Source: Elymus sibiricus
Lineage: Eukaryota > Streptophyta > Magnoliopsida > Poales > Poaceae
Direction of reading: 5' to 3'
Length of the DNA: 64,000 nucleotides
NCBI GenBank assembly: GCA_039707655.1
Contig: CM077671.1
Coordinates: forward strand, 246,015,095-246,079,094
The notes under the pieces: model-generated
Seen by the model: the letters and a program-made list of their open reading frames with translations, nothing else
Database searches by the model: none
Told to the model about the DNA's origin: nothing
Translations under genes and position numbers: made by a program
In this document: piece by piece, positions 34,683-45,559 of the stretch
Layout: each line of letters opens with the position of its first letter
Position numbering within the stretch: the stretch's first letter is position 1

Positions 34683-34693
34683 GAAATCCTTCT

Positions 34694-36281
34694 TGCTACT
34701 TCTTGAGCATGCGTTGGTTTTCCCTTGAAGAGGAAAGGGTGATGCAGCAAAGTAGATAAGTATTTCCCTCAGTTGTTGAGAACCAAGGTATCAATCCAGT
34801 AGGAGATACAAGCAAGTCCCCAATAGATGTACCTACACAAATAATCAAACACTTGCACCCAACGCAGAAAAGGGGTTGTCAATCCCTTCACGGTTATTTG
34901 CAAGGATGAGATCTGATAGAGATAGATATAAAAGATTGCTAAAACGAAAAGTAAAACAAAAGTAAAAGGATTACAGCAAAGTATTTTTGGTATTTTTGGT
35001 TTATAGATCTGAAAATATAATATGGAAAATAGACCCGGGGGCCATAGGTTTCACAAGAGGCTTCTCTCATGAAGGAAAATAATACGGTGGGTGAACAAAT
35101 TACTGTCGAGAAATTGATATAAAAGCGAATAGTTATGACGATATCCAAGGCAATGATTATGCATATAGGCATCACGTCCGTGTCAAGTAGACCGAAACGA
35201 TTCTGCATCTACTACTATTACTCCACACATCGACCGACTCCTGCCTACATCTAGAGTATTAAGTTCATGAAGAACAGAGTAACACATTAGGTAAGATGAC
35301 ATGATGTAGAGGGATAAACTCAAGCAATATGATGAAAACCCCATCTTTTTATCCTCGATGGCAACAATACAAATACGTGCCTCGCTACCCCTACTTTGTC
35401 ACTGGGTGAGGACACCGCAAGATTGAACCCAAAACTAAGCACTTCTCCCATTGCAAGAATTACTAATCTAGTTGGACAAACCAAACCAATAACTCGAAGA
35501 GACTTGCAAAGATATGAAATCATGCATATAAGAATTCAGAGAAGATTCAAATAATATTCATAGATAATCTGATCATAAACCCACAATTCATCGGATCTCG
35601 ACAAACACACCGCAAAAGAGTATTACATCGGATAGATCTCCATGAAGATCATGAAGAACATGGTATTGAAGAACAAAGAGAGAGAAGAAGCCATCTAGCT
35701 ACTAGCTATGGACCCGAAGGTCTGAGGTGAACTACTCACGCATCATCGGAGGGGCAATGGAGTTGATGTAGATGCCCTCCGTGATCGAACCCCCCTCCCG
35801 CAGATTACCGGAAAAGGCTCCAAGATGGGATCTCACGGGAACAGAGGCTTCCGGCGGGGGAAAAGTATTTTCGTGGCTCTTTTTGGTATTGGGGGAATAT
35901 TTGGGAATTTATAGGCCGAAGAATAGGGCTAGGAGGTCTGCCATGGGGCCACAAGCCAGGGGGGCGCGCCCCCCCTAGGGCGCCCCCTGGTGGCTTGTCG
36001 CCACACGGCAGGTCTCCTGCCTTCGTCTCTAAGTCTGGTAGGTTTCTTCTGGTCCAAGAAAAATCATTCCGAAGATTTTATTCTGTTTGGACTCCGTTTA
36101 ATATTCCTTATCTACAATACTCAAAAACAAGGAAAAAACAGAAACTGGCACTAGGCTCTAGGTTAATAGGTTAGTCCCAAAAATAATATAAAATAGCATA
36201 ATAATGCATATAAAACATCCAAAACAGATAATATAATAGCATGGAACAATCAAAAATTATAGATACGTTGGAGATGTATCA
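34694..36281 (-). repeat. 5' LTR of RLX1
   Basis: 1588 bp, TGATACATCTCC...AGTAGCA on the - strand. It includes a GC-rich inverted segment near 35950-35990 (GGGGCGCGCCCCCC / GGGCGCCCCC). Confidence 0.9.
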
Positions 36282-36886
36282 TGGCCCACTGGCTAACTAT
36301 CTACTATTAGAGGAGACATGCGAGGTGACGCATGATGCAGGCTACAGTGCGCCACTATTGGAGCGCAGTGAAGTGATGCATGACGCAGGCTACAGTGTCC
36401 TCACGTCGTGTCCGACGGGACGTTGTGGTTGACTACTCGTAGCCGGCCAGCTAGAGGAGCCGGACGGGGAGCCAGCCGGGGAGCCGGACGGGGAGCCAAC
36501 TGGAGCAGCCGGCCAACCGAGGAGCCGGCCAACCATGGAGACGTCCAACTGAAGGAGCCGGACAGAGAGCCAGCCGGGGAGCCGGACGGGGAGCCAGCTG
36601 GAGCAGCCGGCCGACCGGGGAGCCGGCCAACCGGGGAGCCGGCCAGCCTAGGAGCCGGCCAGCCTAGGAGCCGGCCAACCTAGGAGCCGGCCAACGTAGG
36701 AGCCGGCCAACTTTGGAGCCAGCCGGGCCGGGGAGCCAGCCGGACCGGGTAGCCAGCCAGACGGGGAGCCAGCCGGACCGGGTAGCCAGCCGGACCAGGT
36801 AGCCAGACCGGGGGGCGCGGGCCGCCCCGATGTTTTAAAATGTTGAGTCGCCTCCCCGAGCCTACCCGGGGGTAATCCCCCCGACA

Positions 36887-38530
36887 GTAGCCTCCGAGCC
36901 TCCGGGCGACTTGGGGAGTTGGGCAGAGGGTTTTTGCCGTTGCCGTTGTTGCTGTAGAAGTTGTTGATGACGGTTGATTGCGGGCCGGGGACGACGCGGC
37001 TTGCTTCCAGCGGGGGCGCGCCAGCGCACCCGCTGGGTGTAGCCTCCGGACGACTTGAGGAGTCGGGCGGAGGGTCTTTGCTGTCGCTGGAGCAGACGGT
37101 GGCGTCGAGGTTTGTTGGGCATGGACGCGGGGTCTGCAGATTGATGGGCGTGGAGCCTGGTCGGGCGCGGGCGCGGAGTCCACTGGCTGGCTGTTTCCAG
37201 CGGGGGAGCGCCAGCGCACCTGCTGGCTGTAGCCTCTGAGCCTCCGAGCGACTCGAAGAGTCGGGCGGAGGGTCTTTGCTGTTGCCGAAGCAGATAGTGG
37301 TGTTGAGGACGCCGGGTGCGGACGCGGGGTCCGCCAACTGATGGGCGCGGGGCCTTGCCGAGGGTGGACGCGGGGTCCACCGGCTGTTTGAGCGCGAGGC
37401 GCTGCTGGGCGCGGACGCGAGGTCCGCCGGCTAGCGGGCGCGGAGCCCTGCCGGGGGCAAACGCGGGGTCCGCCGGCTGTCGAACGCGAGGCACCGCCGG
37501 GCGCGGACGCGGGGTCCGCCGGCTGATGAGCGCGGGGCGCTGCCGAGGGCGGACGCGGGGTCCGCCGGCTGTTGAGCGCGCGGCGCTGCTGAGGGCGGAC
37601 GCGAGGTCTGTCGGCTGATGAGCATGAGGCGCCGCCGGGCGTGGACACGGGGTCCGCCGGCTGATGAGCGCGGGGCGCCGCCGTGCGCGAACGCGGGGTC
37701 CGCAGGCTGATGAGCGCGGGGCGCTGCCGAGGGCAGACGCGGGGTCCGCTGGCTGATGGGCGCGGAGCCCTACCGGGCGCGGACGCGGGGTCTGCCGGCT
37801 GATGAGCGCGGGGCGCTGCCGAGGGCGGACGCGGGGTCCGCCGGCTGATGGGCGCGGAGCCCTGCCGGGAGTAGTCTCCGAGCCTCCGAGCGAGGAGGTT
37901 CCTCATGGAAATGATCGCGCAAAAGACAAGTTTAGTCGATGCAGGTGTGTCAAATATTTAGTTTTGGTAGTGCGAGCTTTGTGCAAAGGGTGCCGACTCG
38001 GTTTCGTCCGAGCCCCCTCTAATCTTTTTCTTGTGCTCTCCGCTCTTTGGCTTTTGCTCTTGCCAGCCGGACAGCCGGGAGCCGGTCCGTGGCTGAGGCG
38101 AAGAGTGGGCCGCGGAGTGGAGCGTACAATACTCGGACTCTGGGAGCAGACTCGACCGAGCAGATACTCACGAATGAAATGACCAGGTTGTCCAAGCCGT
38201 TTTCTCCCAGGACACTTTTCGCGTGGGGTGTCCAGCTTGTGCTCTCGCTAGCCGGACAGTCGTGGTGCGATCTGTAGCAGAGACAAAGAGTGGGCCTTCA
38301 GTACCGCACACGCTACTAAGCCGTCTCGTGGAACGAATGTATCGGGCCAAGCGGCCGTCCCCGGGCCGAGACTAGCTGGCGCCGGGGTGAACAATAGAGT
38401 AGCTGAAACAAATGCGGGGATGACCCCCGAGGGTTGCTCGGGGTGTCCGGTTTTTTGTGCGTGGCAAGAGGATGAGCGAACGAGAGCTCACATTGCTTTT
38501 GACGCTGGCGAGGTGGTTGTTGTCGGTGAC
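36887..38530 (-). other. GC-rich interior of H, left part
   Basis: Non-coding interior between the 3' LTR and the nested Copia. It includes a 46-bp minisatellite (37290-37875). It also holds a further repeat pair at about 38040-38140 and 38220-38300, sharing GCTCT...GCCGGACAG and AGAGTGGGCC words. Confidence 0.7.
37290..37875. repeat. 46-bp tandem minisatellite in H
   Basis: About a dozen diverged copies of a 46-bp GC-rich unit, each containing a version of GGACGCGGGGTCCGCCGGCT followed by GATGAGCGCGGGGCG. Because 46 is not a multiple of three, any reading frame cycles through three registers. The long Pro/Ala/Arg-rich frame across it therefore shows three alternating peptide motifs. Confidence 0.85.
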
Positions 38531-38535
38531 AGCCG

Positions 38536-41500
38536 TGTTGGAAATATGCCCTAGAGGCAATAATAATTTAGTTATTATCATATTTCCTTGTTCATGATAA
38601 TCGTTTATTATCCATGCTATAATTGTATTGATTGGAAACTCAAATACATGTGTGGGTATGTAGCGTCCCGACTCAAAACGAGTCAAGCCTCTGTGTGTCA
38701 GTGCCATCCCTGGATCACTATGCTGGCACACACAGTACATCAATGTATATATCAAAGTGCAATCACATGTAAATAACGTAAAATTGATATATACCTCTTA
38801 AATCTCAGCGGAAACAGTCAACGGGAGTGGAGTCCCAATAAACACCAACGGCAGGTTGAGTGTAGACCGTAACCCTGAATCGTACTCTTACTCGTCGTAG
38901 AAAAGTATCTGCAACATAAGACGTTGCAGCCGTGTAGGTCAGTACATTGAATGTACCGGCAAGATCACCATAGAATGAAATGATAAAAACTATTCTATAT
39001 GCAAAAGGCTTTATGGCTCTGTGTCTGAGTTTTTGCAGAAAAGCTGGTTTTATTTTCCCTACAACAAAGGAGTCAAACGGAAATATCACTACAAAAGTTG
39101 GTTGTTAATGAGATGGTTCCACCAACCAATTCTCATGTCCCAAAATTATTAATAGACCCACTCATCATAATTTATTAATTGTGTTGAGACTGGCTGATAG
39201 TATCATCTCCGGTGCTCATGTTGTCCGTAACCGGGGACACGGCTAATCGATTAGTTTGACACTCTACAGAGGTTTGTACACTTTACCCGCAAGATTCGAT
39301 CCCTCTCGTTGTGTCCTCGCACTGCCTGGTGTTTGAGAACGAGACGATCGAAACATGGCCTTCCAAAGCGATCCTCCGGTAGAAAGTCAGTGCCCATCCA
39401 ATCCTACCGTTCTTCTACATCTCGTAGCAATCTGACCTACCAGAGTCACCACTAAGGTTAACCAAGCCAGAGCCCATATTGACTTGCGGTTGCACACGTA
39501 AGCTTTCCGGCCTTGAAGTATCCATCCATCTCTTTGAGCCTGGGTGGCAGTCCGTTGGGATGATCACAGGTAGATACCAGGATTCCCGGCATAACCATGA
39601 TAGATATCAGGCTGCCAAAATGCATGTCCAATCCACCCAGAGGTATATTGAGTCCTTGAAGTCTTGATCATCATGCAGGTCTTGAAATAATTAATTAACC
39701 TCACAACACTCCTGAATCTCACAACCAAATCCCGTCTACTAAAGCGTAGCAATTGTGAAGTAACGTCCCTTCCCGGGAATTGGTAACAGGGTGTTGGGTT
39801 TCTCCTACCTCATGATACTACAACAAGTTCAAGCTCAATATCCTACTGGATGTATGATGGAGAGATTTATTCTAATGCAAATAAAACATAGGTAATGTAA
39901 GATGATCAAAGTGAACTTGCCTGTACTGTTGATGAAGATAAATATCGCTCTCAGAAATAACTTGATAGAACTATTCGTCACTCTCCGATGAAAATCTATA
40001 TAATCAAACATTGCACTCATATAAGCAATCATACTAGCAATCAATACTAACAATCAAAAGGCAACACAAAAACCAAACACAAAAGTGTTGTGATGAAGGA
40101 AATACTTAAGACAAAAGTTAAAATCAACAAAACTTCATCACAACAACCAAAGGTAGTTTTCCCTACAAATAACCTATTTTCAAATGCAACAAAACAATAA
40201 CAAAGCAAAATCTAACAAAGGCATTTATCAAATATTTTTACTAGCAAAAGAATTACTTTTGAAGAACAACTAAGAACTATGAAAACAACACACTAAACAA
40301 TATGAGTTTTCTAACTAATAGAACATAACAGCAAAGAAAACACTAAGATAATAAAAATAACAGAAATAAAAATATAAAACACTAAATTCACAGAAAATAT
40401 TTTCTCATAAAACTTTATTACAAAAAAAAACTAATAGAAAAGCTTTTAGTAAACTCTTCCTATAACCTAAACAAAGTTAACCTTGAATTGACCACAAACA
40501 ATTTCAACTATAATACAAATTGTTTTCTGGTCTAAACTAAAGTTAACAGAAAATAAAATTTATAAAACAATATATGGAAATAATTTTCAAATAGGAAATC
40601 AAACTAGCAATGAAATCAATTTGCAAGTTATTATGAAACTAGAATTGATCTCATGCTATAAAAATAATAAATGACATAAAAATAAACTTGGTTGAAATAC
40701 TACTGCTAACCTACATAAAACAAAGTAAAACTTGTCAACTAATATAAAATAAAATAAATTAAAACAATTTAAAACAAAAGAAATAGAAATGAACCTAAAA
40801 AGAACTAAAACAGAATCTGTTTTTCTTGAAACCCTAATTTAAAATATGCTAAAAATTCCCACATTGTTCCTACTGATAAACAAAGTCACTAGTGACCAGT
40901 AGCAAAAAGATTCACTCAAAAATATATTTTTAAACTCAAGTTATAAGCAAAACAAGTTTGAATTCAAATCTGTTTGAATCTGAATTTAAACTATTCAAAT
41001 ATGGTCAAACTTTATATCTACAGAAACTTCATAAAATTTTAGATACAATGCAAAAAGAATCACTCAAAAACACTTAAAAACATAAAAGATAAAAAGAAAA
41101 CAAAAACAGATTCTATTCTGTTAAAAGAAACTAAAACAGAAAAGAAAAACTACTTCTAACGAACGGGTGGCTACGTGGCTTCTCCTGACTGGTCCTAAGG
41201 TGTGCACGCTGGAGCTAAACTGGCGGACGGCCACAACTTAAAGGAAAACGCTTCGGCTAAAATAAAAACCGGCGGTTCACTAAAAATAAACCGATCTAAA
41301 CGAACCGGTATGAGAGATCTAATCGTGGCCGTTTAAAAGAGATCGTACGGAGGAGAGAGAGGGGGTGTGCTCACAGTATCGAGGCGAGCTCCGGCGAGGT
41401 CTCCGGCAAAGTGGCCTTCGGGTGGCGGTGGTTCTGGCAGCTCCGGTGGTCCTCGGGCTCCGGCTTCTGCACCAGACGATGCGGCGGACGAGGGCTGCGA

Positions 41501-44318
41501 GGTAGGTGGTGGTGGCGAGGGCTCGGGAGGGGCGAGGCGAGTGGAGGGAGCTCGGGGCGGCGGCGGCAGTACGCAAGTGCGACGAGCAATGGCGGCGGCG
41601 CTAGGGCGTGGTCGAGGGGGCTTTTGGGGGGAATCCGTCGAGGGGGTGAGGGGCTTTATAGTCGGGGCCAACTTGGGGCAGGGGGCAGCGGATTCGACGG
41701 GATTCGGAGCCGCGGCGGCGATGCTCCGGCGAAAGGAAAGAGAGAGCGCGGGAGAAGGAAGGAGAGCGGCGCCAGGGATCGGGTCGGGCGGTGGGGTAGG
41801 GGTGTCAGAGAGAGAGAGGGAGATCGCACGGGATCGGGCGGCCGATCCGGAGAGATTCGGATCTGGTCCGGATTGGATCGGGCCGGATCCTTTCCAAATG
41901 GGCCGGATCCTTTCCTAACGCACGCGCGCAGCTTTCCTATTTAAAGCATTTTTCCAAATAAAAATAACAGGAAAGTAAAAGTAGAAAAGGAAAATAAATA
42001 CTAAACCAAAAATAGAAGTATTATATATCAAAATGATCAGTAAAATAAATTCAATAAGATGAACATTTTTCCATGGCCAGCATAACAATTTTTAAAAATA
42101 TTTTTTTTCAGAAAATTCCTAAATTGGTTTTATTTCTTTTGCAAATATTTTTCAAATAACCCCCTGGGTTTTATGGTTCTAAAATATCACAAAAATACCC
42201 CTGGTAAGGTGGGTCATGTTCCACCTCTCAAAATTTTGAATTTAGGCAGGGGATTTGAATTCATTCAAATTTGAAATAGAACCAAAACGAAATGGATTCA
42301 ACCAAGAAAATTTTAGTAGTTTTCAAATCCACCCTTCCAATCCTTTATTTAGAAGAAGTCATGTTATCTTCTCTCACTGGTTTGGATTGAATGAATTTGA
42401 ATTTCACAAGCAAGGGGAAAGTCATGTTATTCCCTCTCATTCAAAAGTTTTCAAAAAGTTTTAAATTTCACTCAATTTTCAATCATTCAATCAAAAAATC
42501 AATCATTCTATTGATTAATATAACATTCCAATATTTGGGATGTTACAGGGTACATAGACAACACTGTGTCCCTAGTATGCCTCTAATAGACTAGCTCGTT
42601 GATCAAAGATGGTCAAGGTTTCCTAGCCATAGACATGAGATGTCATTTAATAACGGGATCACATCATTAGGAGAATGGTGTGATGGACAAGACCCAACCT
42701 ATAAACATAGCATATGATCGTGTTAGTTTATTGCTATAGTTTTCTGCATGTCAAGTATATGTTCCTATGACCATGAGATCATGCAACTCACTGACACCGG
42801 AGGAATACCTTGTGTGTATCAAACGTCGCAACGTAACTGGGTGACTATAAAGATGCTCTACAGGTATCTCCGAGGGTGTCTGTTGAGTTGGCATGGATCA
42901 AGATTGGGATTTGTTACTCCGTGTGACGGAGAGGTATCTCAGGGCCCACTCGGTAATACAACATCACAACAAGCCTTGGAAGCAATGTGACTAAAGTGTT
43001 AGCCACGGGATCTTGTATTACGGAACGAGTAAAGAGACTTGCCGGTAACGAGATTGAACTAGGTATAGAGATACCGACGATCGAATCTCGGGCAAGTAAC
43101 ATACTGAAGAACAAAGGGAACATCATCAGGGATTAACTGAATCCTTGATATAGATGTTCAACCGATAAAGATCTTTGTAGAATATGTAGGAACCAATATG
43201 GGCATCTAGGTCCCGCTATTGGTTATTGACCGTAGAGGTGTCTCGGTCATGTCTACATAGTTCTCGAACCCGCAGGGTCTGCACACTTAAGGTTCGGTGA
43301 CGTTTCGTTATAGTAGAGTTATGTATGGTGGTGACCGAAGGTTGTTCGGAGTCCCGGATGAGATCCTGGACGTCACGAGGAGCTCCGGAATGGTCCGGAG
43401 GTAAAGATTGATATATAGGAAGTCCCGTTTTGGTCACCGGAAAAGTTTCGGGTATTTCGGTAGTGTACCGGGAGTGCCGGGAGGGTACCAAGGACCATCG
43501 GGAGGGGTGTTTCGACCCAAGAGGCTACATGGGCTGTGGGAGGAGGTATACCAGCACTTAGTGGGCTGGCCGAAGCCCCACAAGAGGCCCATGCGGCTGG
43601 GAGGAGAAACCCAAGGTGGAAAGAAAGTTTCCAAGTGGGAGAGAAGGAGTCCTAATCCTACTAGGATTGGAGGAGGACTCCTCCTCCTCCCACTTCAGCC
43701 GAACCAAGGGTTGGCCCCTTGGGGGCCAAGTCTCCTCCCTCCCTCCTCCTATATATACTAGAGGTATTGAGGGTTTTTCACAACAGAAATCAGCCACGTG
43801 CTACCCTCTCCTCTAGATCGTAGTTTCTCCTCTAGATCGTTTCAGCGGTGCTTAGGCGAAGCCCTGCTGGAATAGTTCCACCACCATCACCGCCACGCCG
43901 TCGCGCTGCCGGAGAAATCATCTACGTCTCCGCTCCCTCTTGCTGGATCAAGAAGGTGGAGATCGTCATCAAGCTGTACGTGTGCTGAACGCGGAGGTGC
44001 CGTCCGTTCGGCGCTAGATCGGAAGGACCGTGATCAGGATCGCGAGACGGTTCGTGATTTGATCGCGGGACGGATCATGATGGGATCACGGGACGGATCG
44101 TGATTGGATAGCGAGACGGATCGTGATGGGATCGCGGGACGCTCGGCGATTTGGATCGCGAAGACGTTCGACTACATCAACCGCGTTTCTTAACGCTTCC
44201 GCTTAGCGATCTACAAGGGTATGTAGATCCACTCTCCCTCTCATAGATGCTCATCACCATGGATAGATCTTGTGTGTGCGTAGGAAATTTTTTGTTTCCC
44301 ATGCAACGTTCCCCAACA
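38536..44318 (+). repeat. 5' LTR of the nested Copia, split by a solo LTR
   Basis: Outer parts 38536-38658 and 42553-44318 join to about 1.89 kb. Near the 3' end (44050-44150) a short repeat of GGGACGGATCRTGATGGGATC type has more copies than in the 3' LTR (50970-51030), which accounts for most of the length difference. A TATATATA run near 43750 is the likely TATA box. Confidence 0.92.
38659..42547. mobile_element. 3.9 kb solo LTR (or LTR-only element) inside the Copia 5' LTR
   Basis: Begins TGTAGCGTCCCGAC and ends TTTGGGATGTTACA (short inverted termini, TG...CA). The 5-bp TSD GGGTA is at 38654-38658 and 42548-42552. The uninterrupted site is visible in the 3' LTR at about 49465. No internal second LTR, PBS or coding domain is seen. 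The middle is very A-rich (39800-41150), followed by a CpG-rich block (41160-41930). Its size is typical of very long LTRs such as those of LARD elements. Family not named. Confidence 0.82.
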
Positions 44319-44319
44319 G

Positions 44320-44332
44320 TGGCATCATGAGC
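44320..44332 (+). other. Variant primer-binding site of the nested Copia
   Basis: TGGCATCATGAGC begins two bases after the LTR. It resembles, but does not match, the initiator-Met PBS TGGTATCAGAGC, with one transition and an insertion. E1 has the same variant (reverse strand, left of 8196), so it is a subfamily feature. Confidence 0.6.
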
Positions 44333-45559
44333 TAGGTCTATGTGTAGATGAGATCTCGAGTAGAACACAAAGGAGTTTGTGGGCATTGATATTCAGATTG
44401 CTTCCTCCCTTGGTCTTTTCTTGATTCGGCAGTATTGTGGGATGAAGCGGCCCGGACCAACATTACTCGTACGCTTACGAGAGACCGGTTCCATCAACTT
44501 ACATGTAACTTCATTGCATAAAGATGGCTGGCGGGTGTCTGTTTCTGCCACTTTGGTCGGATCGGATTTGACAAAGGCGGTCCTTGAGAAGGTTGAATAG
44601 CAATCTTTGTATCACCGTTGTGGTTTTTGCGTAGGTAAGAATTGTTCTTGCTAGATACCCATAGCAGCCACGTAAAACTTGCAACAACAATTAGAGGACG
44701 TCTAACTTGTTTTTGCAGGGTATGTTGTGATGTGATATGGCCAATTACATGATGAGATATATGTGATGTATGAGATGATCATGTATTGTATAGAATATCA
44801 CGACTTGCATGTCGATGAGTACGGCAACCGGCAGGAGCCATAGGGTTGTCTTTAATTATTTTCGCCGTTTTTTGCTTTACTTTATCGCTATGAGTTAGCA
44901 ATAGTCGTGGAAGCAACAGTCGGCGCGACAACCTCATGGTGACACATTGATGGAGATCAAGATGATGGAGATCATGGTGTTATGCCGGTGACGATGGAGA
45001 TCATGCCGGTGCTTTGAAGATGGAGATCAAAAGCACACGTTCATGGCCATATCATGTCACTTATGATTTGCATGTGATGTTAATCCTTTTATGCATCTTA
45101 TTTTGCTTAGGACGACGGTAGCATTATAAGGTGATCCCTCACTTAAATTTCAAGATAAATTGTGTTCTCCCCGAGTGTGCACCGTTGCGAAAGTTCGTCG
45201 TTTCGAGACACCACGTGATGATCGGGTGTGATAGACTCTACGTTCGCATACAACGGGTGCAAGCCAGTGTTGCACGTGCGGAACACTCGTGTTAAACTTG
45301 ACGAGCCTGGCATGTACAGACATGGCCTCGGAACACAAGAGACCGAAAGGTCGAACATGAGTCATATAGTAGATATGATCAACATGAAGATGTTCACCAT
45401 TGAAACCACCTCAACTCACGTGATGATCGGACTTGAGTTGGTGGATTTGGATCATGTGACACTCGAATGACCGGAGGGATGTCAATTTGAGTGGGAGTTT
45501 TTAAGTAATATGATTAACTAAACTCATTATCATGAACATAGTCAAAATGTCTTTGCAAA

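Larger units (their letters stand above)
29257..36281 (-). mobile_element. Non-autonomous LTR retrotransposon RLX1
   Basis: Complete at 7025 bp. LTRs are 29257-30833 and 34694-36281, with the - strand terminus TGATACATCTCC and the end AGTAGCA. TSD TGGCC (29252-29256, 36282-36286); the empty site is visible in the other H LTR near 53512. The PBS matches tRNA-Asp (34665-34682). A purine tract AAGCTTGGGGATGCT abuts the left LTR. The 3.9 kb interior holds one orphan ORF (33569-34435) and no pol domains. The LTR type belongs to a very common Triticeae group with TGATACGTCTCC termini. Confidence 0.92.
28851..36886 (-). repeat. 3' LTR of H (left), interrupted by RLX1
   Basis: Outer parts 28851-29256 and 36282-36886 join to about 1006 bp and match the LTR at 53120-54075. 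RLX1 fills the gap. The right part contains a short-period repeat of GGAGCCGGCCAACC and GGAGCCAGCCGG words (about 36450-36810), also present but shorter in the other LTR (53690-53995). Confidence 0.9.

Noticed and set aside
36680..37906. A 408-codon frame (-) across the left interior of H
   Set aside because: It runs through the 46-bp minisatellite and into the LTR; its repeats follow the DNA unit, not a protein unit. Kept only as a finding about frame cycling.
41319..41944. Gly/Ser/Arg-rich frames in the CpG-rich block of the solo LTR
   Set aside because: Overlapping frames on both strands within an LTR, with no domain.
38659..42547. Class II DNA transposon, because of the inverted termini
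   Set aside because: The 5-bp duplication with TG...CA ends fits an LTR better, and the terminal inversion is short and imperfect.
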